Source: Spongilla lacustris (lineage: Eukaryota > Porifera > Demospongiae > Spongillida > Spongillidae). From it: a DNA stretch of 64,000 nt. The stretch is taken from the NCBI GenBank assembly GCA_949361645.1, contig OX442421.1:9439928-9503927 (forward strand). The letters are read 5' to 3'. Shown here one piece after another: positions 1-18,955 of the stretch. The position numbers and the translations under genes were made by a program. Numbering within the stretch: position 1 is the stretch's first letter; every line of letters begins with the position of its first letter. The notes under the pieces were generated by a model, which had not been told where the DNA came from, made no database searches, and saw only the letters and a program-made list of their open reading frames with translations.

Positions 1-148
1 GAGGGAAGAGAGACTGGGGAGGAGGAGTGAGTGGGGAAAGAACTGTCTGGGGACCAGGGCTGAAAAAGGCTGGGTGACTGGGGTGGGTACTTTCTGTCAG
101 TTAAGAAAATAGCAAGCATTACAACAATACTTGTATTTGGGTCCCCAG

Positions 149-2786
149 GCTATACCCTGTTGCACCAGCCAACACAAGGCAGCTGCAGAGGACCACGGAG
201 CTCTCGGGCTATGAGGTCCCAGCAGGGGTGAGTGGGTGTGGTTCTGACGACATGATCACCACTACTCCTGATCCCTGACCACTCCCCCTTATGCCCTCCA
301 CTACTCCTGATCCCTGACCACTCCCCTTATGCCTGACCCCTGACCACTCCCCTTATGCCTGACCCCTGACCACTCCCCTTATGCCCTCTACTACTCCTGA
401 CCCCTGACCACTCCCCCTTATGCCCTCCACTACTCCTGACCACTGACCACTCCCCCTTATGCCCTCCACTACTCCTGACCACTGACCACTCCCCCTTATG
501 CCCTCTACTACCCCTGACCACTCCCCCTTATGCCCTCCACTACTCCTGACCCCTGACCACTCCCCCTTATGCCCTCTACTACTCCTGACCACTCCCCCTT
601 ATGCCCTCTACTACTCCTGACCACTCCCCCTTATGCCCTCTACTACTCCTGACCACTCCCCCTTATGCCCTCTACTACTCCTGACCACTCCCCCTTATGC
701 CCTCTACTACTCCTGACCACTCCCCCTTATGCCCTCTACTACTCCTGACCCCTGACCACTCCCCCTTATGCCCTCTACTACTCCTGACCCCTGACCACTC
801 CCCTTATGCCCTCTACTACTCCTGATCCCTGACCACTCCCCTTATGCCCTCTACTACTCCTGACCCCTGACCACTCCCCTTATACCCTCTACTACTCCTG
901 ACCCCTGACCACTCCCCTTATGCCCTCTACTACTCCTGACCCCTGACCACTCCCCCTTATGCCCTCCACTACTCCTGACCCCTGACCACTCCCCCTTATG
1001 CCCTCCACCACTCCTGACCCCTGACCACTCCCCTTCTACTCCTGACCCCTGACCAATCCCCTTCTACTCCTGACCCCTGACCACTCCCCTTCTACTCCTG
1101 ACCCCTGACCACTCCCCTTCTTCTCCTGACCCCTGACCACTCCTCCTTATGCCCTCCACTACTCCTGACCCCAGACCACTTCCCCTTATGCCTGACCCCT
1201 GACCACTCCCCTTATGCCCTCCACTACTCCTGACCCCTGACCACTCCCCTTATGCCCTCCACTACTCCTGACCCCAGACCACTCCCCTTATGCCCTCCAC
1301 TACTCCTGACCCCAGACCACTTCCCCTTATGCCTGATCCCTGGCCACTCCCCCTTATGCCCTCTTCTACTCCTGACCCCTGACCACTCCCCTTCTTCTCC
1401 TGACCCCTGACCACTCCTCCTTATGCCCTCCACTACTCCTGACCCCAGACCACTTCCCCTTATGCCTGATCCCTGACCACTCCCCTTATGCCCTCCACTA
1501 CTCCTGACCCCTGACCACTCCCCTTATGCCCTCCACTACTCCTGACCCCAGACCACTCCCCTTATGCCCTCCACTACTCCTGACCCCAGACCACTTCCCC
1601 TTATGCCTGATCCCTGGCCACTCCCCCTTATGCCCTCTACTACTCCTGACCCCTGACCACTCCCCTTATGCCCTCCACTACTCCTGACCCCAGACCACTT
1701 CCCCTTATGCCTGATCCCTGGCCACTCCCCCTTATGCCCTCTACTACTCCTGACCCCTGACCACTCCCCTTATGCCCTCCACTACTCCTGACCCCTGACC
1801 ACTCCCCTTATGCCCTCCACTACTCCTGACCCCTGACCACTCCCCCTTATGCCTGACCACTCCCCCTTATGCCCTCTACTACTCCTGATCCCTGACCACT
1901 CCCCCTTATGCCCTCCACTCCTCCTGACCCCTGACCACTCCCCTTCTACTCCTGACCCTGACCACTCCCCCTTATGCCCTCCACTACTCCTGACCCCTGA
2001 CCACTCCTCCTTATGCCCTCTACTCCCCTGACCACTCCCCTTATGCCCTCCACTACTCCTGATCCCTGACCACTCCCCCTTATGCCCTCCACTACTCCTG
2101 ACCCCAGACCACTCCCCTTATGCCTGATCCCTGACCACTCCCCCTTATGCCCTCTACTACTCCTGACCCTGACCACTCCCCTTATGCCCTCCACTACTCC
2201 TGACCCCTGACCACTCCATTATGCCCTCCACTACTCCTGACCCCTGACCACCCCCCCTTATGCCCTCCACTACTCCCTTCTGATTGACCTTTCACAACTC
2301 CTCCCTGGCCCCTCCCCCTTGATCACAGACATATGTTGTCCTTCCAAATGTGGTTATTGGTCAAATGGCAAGTATTTTTCCAGAGCCACACAAGTTTTTA
2401 CCAGAAAGATGGAACAGAGACAGCTGTAACTATCCAGAGAAGTTTGCTTCTCTGCCATTTGGATTTGGACCAAGAATGTGTGCTGGTACGTACAAATTAT
2501 GTGTTGCAGTTTTTAGGCAGTGTGAATGTAATTGTGCATGTCTAAACAGCCAGCAATAACTAGACGGCTTACTCAGTAGGCCTATAGTAACTCTAATAAT
2601 ACTCTTATTGCCGGGACCATTTATACAACAGGTCGACGTGTGGCGGAGTTGGAGTTGCATATTGCAGTGTCGCAGATGGTCCGAAATTTTCGCCTCGTGT
2701 TTCCAGACACTACACCTATTCGGACGAAACTGCAACTGTTTCTTATTCCCGACAGAGCCATGAACCTCGCGTTTTTTGACGTGTAG
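149..2786 (+). CDS. Cytochrome P450, mitochondrial-clan type, C-terminal part
   Basis: The last three exons of a haem-thiolate mono-oxygenase lie at 149-227, 2329-2485 and 2632-2786 (stop TAG 2784-2786); the 5' part is outside the window. The first visible exon encodes [20 protein letters not shown], the segment just after the family's ExxR helix. The second holds the PERW motif (FLPERWNRD) and the haem loop [10 protein letters not shown], which fits FxxGxRxCxG with the cysteine ligand present. The third starts RRVAELELH and ends in [12 protein letters not shown]. The RRxAE after the haem loop and the PDR-x-NL ending are typical of mitochondrial P450s that use adrenodoxin; that clan assignment is from memory of the family. 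Splice sites are GT-AG and phases match (0, then 1). The first intron is swollen to 2.1 kb by a minisatellite. The substrate cannot be inferred. Confidence 0.9.
246..2275. repeat. Minisatellite filling a P450 intron
   Basis: About 2 kb of variant tandem units of roughly 30 bp, built on CTGACCACTCCCCCTTATGC followed by CCTCTACTACTC. Units differ by short indels, so no frame is kept. It lies wholly between two P450 exons and is intronic. Confidence 0.95.
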
Positions 2787-2836
2787 CTCTGAAGTTTCAA
2801 CCTATATTTATCATTTATTTGTTGGAATAATCTGGT

Positions 2837-3669
2837 ATATGGGATCGTTCACGAGAAAAGGGACCTAGCGCATATTATATAAAAATGTTATAAAAATGGC
2901 ATTACGTTTGAATTGCTATAACTTTTGAACAGTTAAAGCTATCAACTTTATATTTTTAGCACTTTATACTACACTATTGATCTATGGTATAGTACATTTT
3001 GGGGTCTTTAACATGCTCCATGCCAGTATAGCTACATCCGATACCCCAAGGGGTTCAAACTCGCCCTAACTTCCTGTAGGAATACTCAAATCGCTCCAAA
3101 TTCGGTTTGTACATAAAGAGGTCCCTTAGCTATTGGATTGTTCTGTTCGTTATTTTTTATGCCATCTGTTACGGAGATACAGTTTAACAAACTACGTGCA
3201 CGTTTTCGCGCTCGATTCCCGCCAATGATTTGAGCAAATCGCGTCCCGCTGAATGTATGGGGAGGCGGTGGTTATATCATTGGCGCGAATAGAGCGGGAA
3301 AAAGTGCACGTAGTTTGTTAAACTGTATCTCCGTAACGGATGACATAAAAATTAACGAACAGAACAGTCCAATAGCTAAGGGACTTCTTTATGTACGAAC
3401 CGAATTTGGAGCGATTTGAGTATTCCTGCCGTAAGTTAGGGCGAGTTCAAACCCCTTGGGGTATCGGATGTAGCTATACTGGCACGGAGCATGTTCAAGA
3501 CCCCAAAATGTAGTTTACCATAGATAAATGGTGTAGTATGAAGTGCCGAAAATAGGGAGTTGATAGCTTTAACCGTTCGAAAGCTATAGCAATTCAAACA
3601 TAATGCCATTTTTATACCATTTTTTTATAATATGCGCTAGGTCCCTTTTCTCGTGAACGATCCCATATA
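2837..3669. mobile_element. Fold-back (long inverted repeat) element, copy 1
   Basis: A near-palindrome of about 833 bp. The left arm begins TATATGGGATCGTTCACGAG at 2837 and the right arm ends with its reverse complement at 3669; the arms of about 400 bp meet near 3250. Arm divergence is a few percent. No open reading frame of note, so non-autonomous. Copy 2 (7609-8430), a half copy (8785-9033) and a diverged relic (about 61965-62125) are in the same window. Confidence 0.85.
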
Positions 3670-3671
3670 TT

Positions 3672-3965
3672 ACAAGATATAAAAATTTAATTAAAATAAA
3701 ATTGGTGATGTAGGATTTGTAGACAGCAATTGAGTAAAAAGTAAGGAAACAAGGAATTACGGATATTATGCATTCCTTAAATTATAAATATTACATGCCT
3801 ACATTATTTAGCAAATTACCTGCCTGAAATTCTGTGCTAAATGTAATATTTATAATTTAATGAATGCATAATATCCGTAATTCCTTGTTTCCTTACTTTT
3901 TACTCAATTGCTGTCTACAAATCCTACATCACCAATTTTATTTTAATTAAATTTTTATATCTTGT
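3672..3965. mobile_element. AT-rich MITE-like inverted repeat
   Basis: A second inverted repeat abuts the fold-back element. The arm starting ACAAGATATAAAAATTTAAT at 3672 is matched by its reverse complement ending at 3965. Arms are about 124 bp with a central spacer of about 45 bp. No coding capacity. From 3966 to 4440 I see no gene, only unique AT-rich sequence followed by a poly-C run. Confidence 0.8.
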
Positions 3966-4460
3966 TTCACTCCTTTTTTTCCCCCGGCGGGTTCCTACTT
4001 ACACGTTGCATGCATGAGAGCAAACAAAGAAAGAAGGGCAATCTCGGAATATAATATAGTGCATCACATTACAGCAGTATAAGACAGTTTGATCTGCTCA
4101 CTTGCTATCATCATTAAATATCACACAATAATAAAAAAAATTTCTTTCGTTTAAACAGCTAAGTATCTGAACTGGCATGTGAGCAACACCCAGTCTCTCA
4201 GCTAGGTTATTTTGAAAGGCGAGGGGACCCCTATAAAAGAAGTGGTAGTGGAGGAGAGGAGGTATTAGTAGTGAAGGAACAACATTATATGCTCAGACCA
4301 CAAATGCCCTTAACTACCCAGAGCATCATGATATTTAATGCCATTTTCTAATGCCTAGCCTAACGCGTTTTTCATTAAACCACTATAGATTACCAGCTAC
4401 CAAAATTGGTTTATCAGGATCAACCGAAGCATAGCACCCCCCCCCCCCCCCCCCCCCCCG

Positions 4461-6470
4461 TCATGAAACTATCCTCAAAGCCCTCTTCTCTTGACTGAAG
4501 GTACGCATGCGTTCTCCAAAGCCAGTAGCAAAGGCATCAGGATTAATCACCTTAAATGTCTGTCCTGATGTGAGTATGTATATGATTAAAGCAATTGGCC
4601 ATTCACACCAAAGATGTTTACCAGATTGCTTGCCATTTTCATAAGTGGTGTGCAAAAGCACCACCAATGAGTACAGCACAGAATAGGTCTACCATCATGG
4701 CCAAACTGTATCCATGATATCCAGCTGTGTTGGGGCAAACAGGTGGAGATGGAAGTGATTCGTGAAGGAGGGGAAGGAAGTAGAGAGGAAGAGGAGAGAG
4801 GAATGGAAGGGAATGGAGAAGGGGGATGGGAGGGGAAGGGAGAAGGGGGATGGGAGGGGAAGGGAGGATGGGAGGGGAAGGGAGGATGGGAGGGGAAGGG
4901 AGGATGGGAGGGAAAGGGAGGATGGGAGGGGAAGGGAGGATGGGAGGGGAAGGGAGGATGGGAGGGGAAGGGAGGATGGGAGGGGAAGGGAGGATGGGAG
5001 GGGAAAGGAGGATGGGAGGGGAAGGGAGGATGGGAGGGGAAGGGAGGATGGGAGGGGAAGGGAGGATGGGAGGGGAAGGGAGGATGGGAGGGGAAGGGAG
5101 GATGGGAGGGGAAGGGAGGATGGGAGGGGAAGGGAGGATGGGAGGGGAAGGGAGGATGGGAGGGGAACGGAGGATGAGAGGGGAAGGGAGGATGGGAGGG
5201 GAAGGGAGGATGGGAGGGGAAGGGAGGATGGGAGGGGAACGGAGGATGGGAGGGGAACGGAGGATGGGAGGGGAAGGGAGGATGGGAGGGGAAGGGAGGA
5301 TGGGAGGGGAACGGAGGATGGGAGGGGAACGGAGGATGGGAGGGGAACGGAGGATGGGAGGGGAAGGGAGGATGGGAGGTGAGAGGAGGAGGTGAAGGGA
5401 GGATGGGAGGTGAAGGTAGGATGGGAGGTGAAGGGAGGATGGGAGGTGAAGGGAGGAGGGGAGGTGAAGGGAGGAGGTGAAGGGAGAATGGGAGGTGAAG
5501 GGAGGATGGGAGGTGAAGGGAGGAGGAGAAGGAAGGATGGGAGGTGAAGGGAGGAGGGGAAGGGAGGAGGGGAAGGGAGGATGGGAGGTGAAGGGAGGAT
5601 GGGAGGTGAAGGGAGGATGGGAGGTGAAGGGAGGATGGGAGGTGAAGGGAGGATGGAGGTGAAGGGAGGATGGGAGGTGAAGGGAGGATGGGAGGTGAAG
5701 GGAGGAGGGGAAGGGAGGATGGGAGGTGAAGGGAGGAGGGGAAGGGAGAATGAGAGGTGAAGGGAGGAGGGGAAGGGAGGATGGGAGGTGAAGGGAGGAG
5801 GTGAAGGGAGAATGGGAGGTGAAGGGAGGATGGGAGGTGAAGGGAGGAGGGGAAGGGAGGATGGGAAGTGAAGGGAGGAGGGGAAGGGAGGATGGGAAGT
5901 GAAGGGAGGAGGGGAAGGGAGGATGGGAGGTGAAGGGAGGAGGGGAAGGGAGGATGGGAGGTGAAGGGAGGAGGTGAAGGGAGGATGGGAGGTGAAGGGA
6001 GAATGGGACAGAGGATGGGACGTGAAGGGAGGAGGGGAAGGGAGGGGGAAGGGAGAAGAAAAAGGGGGAGGAGGGGAATGGAGAAGGGTAGGGAGAGAGG
6101 GGAAGGGAGAAGAGAGGATGAGACAGGAGGAAAGTGGACGAGCAAAGGAGGGGATAGCAAGCACAACATCACACCTGTACAGATAACTCGTCAACATATC
6201 CGTGGGACATAGCACACACAAACATACACATACACCCACCCTTCCAGAGTGTTCCATGCACTCCTCATCCTAGTGGGATGGTGTTCCCTTTCCTCTTCTC
6301 CATCTCCACCTAATAACATTGGCCAAGAACAGCTCACAACTGGCAGACACACATATATGAATGAAAACAATATACCTTCCCCTGAGCAGCAGTGCTTGTG
6401 GCCATGTCAAGAACAAAGCTTTGTAGCAACTACTATGGGGTTAGTTCCAAGGATGCTCTGTCATGGGGGA
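4461..6470 (-). pseudogene. Malate/L-lactate dehydrogenase family (Ldh_2) gene, decayed or mis-assembled
   Basis: Three family signatures are visible on the minus strand. About 6467-6372 encodes SILGTNPI, then SFVLDMATSTAAQGK, the family's conserved 'LDMATS' block, but in two frames offset by one base. Exon 4724-4622 encodes GYHGYSLAMMVDLFCAVLIG, the KGYGLA-type block, again followed by a one-base frame change before TYENGKQS. Exon 4564-4461 encodes GQTFKVINPDAFATGFGERM, the C-terminal block, stop 4463-4461; its 57-bp intron (4565-4621) has clean GT-AG sites. The family comprises NAD(P)-dependent 2-hydroxyacid oxidoreductases of a fold distinct from classical LDH. A middle exon near 6200-6340 should exist but is not convincing. 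Two frame breaks argue for a pseudogene; sequencing errors are the alternative. The N-terminal half was not found. Confidence 0.6.
4745..6150. repeat. GA-rich 18-bp minisatellite
   Basis: Tandem units AGGATGGGAGGGGAAGGG (18 bp), changing to AGGATGGGAGGTGAAGGG after about 5380, for 1.4 kb. Because 18 is a multiple of three, long stop-free frames exist on both strands; they are not genes. The array sits between exons of the dehydrogenase-like gene. Confidence 0.95.
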
Positions 6471-6620
6471 GACATGAGTTATGGGGTTACCAGTGCAGCT
6501 TGAATGAACATGCAGCACCTAGCTGATTTGCTCTGGTCAAATAGGTGGGGACCACCAGTGGACACGCATTTGTGAAGGATATCTTGTGAAGGATATCTTG
6601 GGGGGGGGGGGGGGGGGGGG

Positions 6621-7031
6621 ATGCAAATAACATTGTAAATCGCAGACGACTTGCAAGAACACACGCAAAGGATATACCGTTCCCTTGCGCGCGAATAAAC
6701 TTGGATATTGCACCCAAAAGGTATACTCCTACCTCGTAGGATTTCTTTTCCAGACCTTTGGATTTGCCTGATATTGAGCTTGTTTGGAGGCTAAAATCAG
6801 TTCTCGATTTTGATCGTAGTAGGCCTTCACGCTCCTTCTTACGTTCCGGATCAAGCCAGTATTGCGCCTTCGTGCTATCCTTCTTACTTTCAAAATCGGC
6901 TTTGTAGTGCTTCCTGTCGCAAGCCTTCTTTGTTTCATGCGCTTCTTGAATACTGTCACGCTCCTCACATTCATCTTGCGACTCGTCAAAAAAACAGCTT
7001 CTACTATTATGTCTGTAATACACATGTACAC
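6621..7031 (-). other. Lysine/arginine-rich degenerate coding remnant
   Basis: The minus strand encodes two overlapping frames with the same character: YKADFESKKDSTKAQYWLDP in one and AYYDQNRELILASKQAQYQA in the other. The pattern Y-x4-P-x2-K-x2-R repeated about every 12-15 residues is reminiscent of basic spacer regions that precede transposon replication proteins in invertebrates. The frame change suggests a decayed fragment. This is a weak inference. From 7031 to 7570 nothing else was recognised. Confidence 0.3.
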
Positions 7032-7570
7032 GTGTTTCCGGTGCAGCTAATAGCTTTGGAATAGCACTTCAGTGGCTTCTGGCCATGACCTCCATATAAG
7101 GCATCAGAAGCTGATAAAATCTGTTGTGGGCTATGTGTTAACATAACTAAGTTTGCTAAAGATCAAAATTGTGTTCAGTATAACTCAAAATAGGAAAGTA
7201 ATAGTACCAAACAAATTCGGCAGAAAGTTTCTAACTTATCTCCTACAGTTCCTTTTGATAACCGCAAACATTAAGCTTCAATCGTGACAAAGATGCAATG
7301 CAATAAACCTCTTATCCGAGCGAATCTTATCAGATCCAGAAGAAGAATTAGAAGGAATCGTCATGTTTTCAGGTTCTAGTGTGGGAACGAGTGAGCATTA
7401 TCTCTGTTGTCTGAGCTTTCTAAGCGTCGGCAGTTTTACTACATTGTAGGTAATCGTTGGCTGTATCCAAATACGCTCGCTAAATTCCAACTGATTCTAC
7501 GGCGCATCGGCAATAATGGAATCTGGTGTTTTGCTAATCGTATTCATGACACTTCAAATCCTACATAGGA

Positions 7571-7609
7571 CCTACTAACGTAGGTCCCGACTACTAACGT
7601 AGGTCCCGA
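7571..7609. repeat. 19-bp direct duplication beside fold-back copy 2
   Basis: The 19-bp unit CTACTAACGTAGGTCCCGA occurs twice in a row, and the second copy ends exactly where the fold-back element begins. Confidence 0.8.
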
Positions 7610-8430
7610 TATGGGACAGTGTCCAGCAAAATCGGGCTTGTGGGGTTATAATTTTATCACTATAAAAATTGCCCGTTGTACTACACAACACATCTTCGCG
7701 ACGGAACTACGTTTTCCTTTCAAATTTCGTACACTTTTTCCCACACCATTTCTCTGTGTGAAAATCGATTTTTGTGATCTACGCATTTTCCGTGCCGTGG
7801 ATACAACAATCGTTAACCCCGCGGGTTAGAATTCCTCATTTCTCCAAGTACGAGTGTTGAAAACGCGTCAAATTCGGGCTCCACATAGAGGAGTCCTGTA
7901 GCTATTGATTTGTTCTGTTCGTTAATTTCTATATCATCCGTTACGGAGATACAGTTGAACAAACTACGGGCACGTTTTCCCGCTTGATTCGCGCCAATGA
8001 TTTTGGCAAATCGCGTCCCGCTCAGTGAATGGGAAGGCGGTGATTACGCGAATCAAGCGGGAAAATGTGCCTGTAGTTTGCTCAACTGTATCTCCGTAAC
8101 GGATGATTCAGAAACTAACGAACAGAGCAAATCAATAGCTACAGGACTCATCTATGCACACTCCGAATTTGACACGTTTTTAACACTCGTACGTGGAGAA
8201 ATGTGGATTTCTAACCCGCGGGGCTAACGATTGCTGTATCCACGGCACGGAAAAGGTGTAGAGCACAAAATCGATTTTCACACAGAGAAATGGTGTGGGA
8301 ACAAGTGTATGAAATTTGAAAAGAAAAGGTAGTACCGTTGCGAAGATGTGTTGTTTAGTACAACGTGCAATTTTTATAGTGATAAAATTATAACCCCACA
8401 AGCCCGATTTTGCTGGACACTGTCCCATAT
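7609..8430. mobile_element. Fold-back (long inverted repeat) element, copy 2
   Basis: 822 bp, left end ATATGGGACAGTGTCCAGCA and right end its reverse complement at 8430. The core near 7920-8110 is homologous to the core of copy 1 (CGTTACGGAGATACAGTT, AAATCGCGTCCCGCT), while the outer arms differ. Both copies start ATATGGGA and are almost the same length, so they belong to one family. No coding capacity. Confidence 0.85.
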
Positions 8431-8784
8431 ACAGTTGAGAACATCACACTTGGCCTAAAAAAATTTTTCATGTGTTCTCTCTTTGATTGTGATTATATCG
8501 AATGGTAACTACCAAAAGGTCAACACACCGTCTCATTAAAGGTGTTCACAGCGATGATGGGCTGTGACATTCTATGGAGCACCGTGGTCCGTTTTCCTAT
8601 CCCTTGTAGTTCTAAAGTTGTAGTTGAAATCAATGCCACTAAAAACAATGGAATTTTCTTAGGTACCTGTCTGCGACCATCAATCGGCACACTTATTACC
8701 ACCTATTATGTGAGACAGCTGCTGATCTTTGCAAGCAAGACGAATGCAGCACTACCCTGAGTTCTATGATAGGATCAAATATTG

Positions 8785-9033
8785 ATGATTTGAGCAAATC
8801 GCGTCCCGCTGAATGTATGGGGAGGCGGTGGTTATATCATTGGCGCGAATAGAGCGGGAAAAAGTGCACGTAGTTTGTTAAACTGTATCTCCGTAACGGA
8901 TGACATAAAAATTAACGAACAGAACAGTCCAATAGCTAAGGGACTTCTTTATGTACGAACCGAATTTGGAGCGATTTGAGTATTCCTGCCGTAAGTTAGG
9001 GCGAGTTCAAACCCCTTGGGGTATCGGATGTAG
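8785..9033. mobile_element. Half copy of the fold-back element
   Basis: About 248 bp match 3225-3472 of copy 1 apparently base for base, starting at ATGATTTGAGCAAATCGCGT and ending at GGTATCGGATGTA. Only the core and part of the right arm are present. Confidence 0.85.
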
Positions 9034-9414
9034 GATTATATCTCCAACTATAAAAGCTGAAGATAAAAAAATTATGCACTTGTATTAAATATATACTTAG
9101 CAATGTGAACTTGAAAAATGAAATTATTTATTGATGTATGTTATTAGAAAATAAACTATTCAGTGACACCCCTCCAAAACAACTTCTTCGTTGATTTTCT
9201 TCCTGAAAATGGAATGGTTTTCAACAAAATTAGATTTATAGATACTTCATCACTGTCTTTAGCTTTTCAGTCTTACGCGTCCAACTTTCGATCAATCGTT
9301 ACAGTTTAAAGCACCAAAATGTAGCATTTTCGTTACCTTTTTTGTTCGTCAATTTGTGCTAACCAGCAAGTGCGGAATCGCTCCAAATTTTCAATATATA
9401 GCGAGCGATACATT

Positions 9415-10121
9415 TGATAAAGAATCAGCCTCCTTAGGTACTTGTACCGTTCCAACGCAACATACAAAAACAGCTCAAAGTTGAAAGCAGCTTGGCAACG
9501 TCGCCATTTTGAGACATTTACTATGAATATAATCAATTAGTTAATAAATTATCGATGCTATTGTGATGAGGGCGGTGCAGACGACGTTGTTTTGGACGGT
9601 GGGAACGGTTCTTTTCTGCTCACTTTGTCCTGGGCTTGAACTCTAGGTACGCAAAGCAAGGATCTTTGCATCGGAGTCGGTAAGATCAATTCAGGCATAA
9701 ATTCAGAAAAGGCATCCAGTTGATCTGTAGATGCATCTTTTATAGTCAACTTGCTCCTTCTCTTCCTTTTCTCCGCCCGCTGGTCTTTGGTAATTCCGGT
9801 TGTGTGATTTTCTCGCGGAGATTTCCTTTTCTTCTTAAGTTCTGCCCACGCAGATATAGCTTCCACACTAGCACGCCTAGAGCTGCGCTTGCTACTTGAA
9901 GCTTCCTCTGATTGGTTCTGAAAAGAACCGTTCTCACCGTCCAAAACGACGTCGTCTGCACCGCCCTCATCACAATAGCATCGATAATTTATTAACTAAT
10001 TGATTATATTCATAGTAAATGTCTCAAAATGGCGACGTTGCCAAGCTGCTTTCAACTTTGAGCTGTTTTTGTATGTTGCGTTGGAACGGTACAAGTACCT
10101 AAGGAGGCTGATTCTTTATCA
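9415..10121. mobile_element. Inverted-repeat element with internal open frame
   Basis: Arms of about 205 bp: 9415-9618 begins TGATAAAGAATCAGCCTCCT and 9916-10121 ends with its reverse complement. The spacer of about 300 bp is unique and contains most of a 128-codon frame on the minus strand. The arms differ at only a few positions, so the inversion is young. Confidence 0.75.
9558..9944 (-). CDS. Hypothetical 128-residue basic protein inside an inverted repeat
   Basis: A single open frame beginning MDGENGSFQNQSEEASSSKR and ending in a serine/proline-rich tail (SAPPSSQ). It is very basic in the middle (WAELKKKRKS, RAEKRKRRSKL), followed by a short conserved-looking stretch (DQLDAFSEFMPELILP). 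Both ends of the frame lie in the inverted arms, so the start and stop regions are related to each other in inverted orientation. No known domain is recognised. It could be a captured host exon or a chance frame; an exon of a larger gene is also possible. Confidence 0.3.
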   Translation of the reverse strand: MDGENGSFQNQSEEASSSKRSSRRASVEAISAWAELKKKRKSPRENHTTGITKDQRAEKRKRRSKLTIKDASTDQLDAFSEFMPELILPTPMQRSLLCVPRVQAQDKVSRKEPFPPSKTTSSAPPSSQ

Positions 10122-10580
10122 AAAAACATGTAGTGCAACGTTAGGACCACCACGAAATATCTTTCGGACTGGAAAAGAAATAACCATAATGAAAACATCT
10201 TCTGCGAGAAAAATTAAACAGAATGATAGTTTTTATTACTTTTCAATTAATCATGTACATGTACAATGTATGCATGTATATTTACACCAGGTGGGGCTCC
10301 CTTAATGTTATCCCCCCTTCTTGTCGTAATTGAGACGATTAGTTGTATTATTACATGTACATGCATACATAATGTACCATTCGTCATGACATTGCTGCCT
10401 TAAAGGTACGTGTATAACATACAGGGTGTCTCACAGTTAAGGGAAAAATTGGGCTTTCAATGGTGCAGCCATCTCAAAGTCCACAAATTGATAGTACAGA
10501 TCAACACAGTCCAAGTCCTCCAGTAATCATTTCTTATGTAAGTGCAATTTAATTTTAATTTGTATAATTTGGATTGCATT

Positions 10581-10629
10581 TAACAGCTACATTGCAATGG
10601 AATCATTGAATCATTGCAATGTGGCTGTT
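10581..10629. repeat. Perfect-looking short hairpin
   Basis: AACAGCTACATTGCAATG pairs with CATTGCAATGTGGCTGTT across a loop of about 12 bases, one mismatch in an 18-bp stem. Probably a remnant of a small inverted-repeat element; no adjacent gene suggests a regulatory role. Confidence 0.6.
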
Positions 10630-10903
10630 AATAATAATAATTACCTTTTGATTGAAATGACTTTCCATTATGCTACGAACAAATCACAATCAAAGAGAGA
10701 ACACATGAAAAAAAATTTTAATGTTCTCAACTGTAATTATATACATAAATACATTGAGCGTTTTATTCGCTGTCGCTTGATCTCCTGATGCACCCAATTC
10801 CCACCAGCACAGCTGCTGAATTTGCTCTCTCTTGTTTTTTGTGATTCTGTTGCCGCACGTGCAGCGTCGTGCAAGCGATGTTTTCACTGTTTCCAGCTAG
10901 AAA

Positions 10904-18259
<7,356 letters not shown>

Positions 18260-18955
18260 ATTGTGTTATTATTATTATTTTTAAAAACAGATATGTGATT
18301 TTGGTATGTGTACTAGCTGTCAGTACTACTTGCACACAAAGAATGCCAAAGGGGCGTTTCCACATGTCAAGAGGGGCATGTCCACATGCAAAATTTACTA
18401 CATGTATATTGTACTTGATTGGAATCGATGCTAAGTTTGTACACATAATATAATAATAATGTATTTTAAAGCAGCTTTTTTGAAGGCTATCTAGCGTTAA
18501 TGTATTATCTGAGTCCTCCTTGTCCTTTTAACTTTTTATTTTCTTATTGGTGTTGATTGTTTTGTTTTGTACTACGTGCACAAACGAGCTCAGCTACAAT
18601 AACAGGGTGCAGTGCCGTGTAATGGTAGGCCACATACCTCTAATTATGGCTTATTACTTACTAGATATCTTAACACATTACGTACAGGAGTTAAGCAAGC
18701 TAATATCACGTACCAGTACTAGTACTGTAGTAGTACAAGAATTCATTCGCACGTGAACGGAGCCAGTTGCTAAGTGCAATCGCAGGTTGCTACCCTCGTT
18801 CCCACCGTAAGGCAATCGTGGCGGGCGGGGCTACGGAGACCGAAATCAAAAAGGTGGATGCTGTAAGCGGGCGAAGAAGACGATCAGGTGTGCAATCAAA
18901 ATCACAGGAGTACTGCTTCTTTCGCGGATTCTTTCAACATATATTACACTCATCA
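18260..18955. other. Intergenic, genes A to B
   Basis: About 700 bp of AT-rich sequence without recognisable gene or repeat. The last 200 bp are less AT-rich and should hold the promoter and 5' leader of gene B; no TATA box is obvious. Confidence 0.6.

Larger units (their letters stand above)
8431..10737. mobile_element. Candidate composite element with about 60-bp terminal inverted repeats
   Basis: 8431-8495 (ACAGTTGAGAACAT ... TTTCATGTGTTCTCTCTTTG) reappears inverted at about 10684-10737, with one 11-bp length difference. The two ends could bound a 2.3-kb element, or be two separate solo copies of a short repeat. Inside lie a fold-back half copy and a second inverted-repeat element with a small open frame. 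No convincing target-site duplication was found. Confidence 0.4.

Noticed and set aside
246..2275. Possible CRISPR-like direct repeats
   Set aside because: Units are contiguous with no unique spacers, and the genome is eukaryotic.
4586..6257. Open frames of over 500 codons on the minus strand, rich in PSPPFP or LPSS
   Set aside because: They are translations of the 18-bp GA/CT minisatellite and run open on several frames and both strands.
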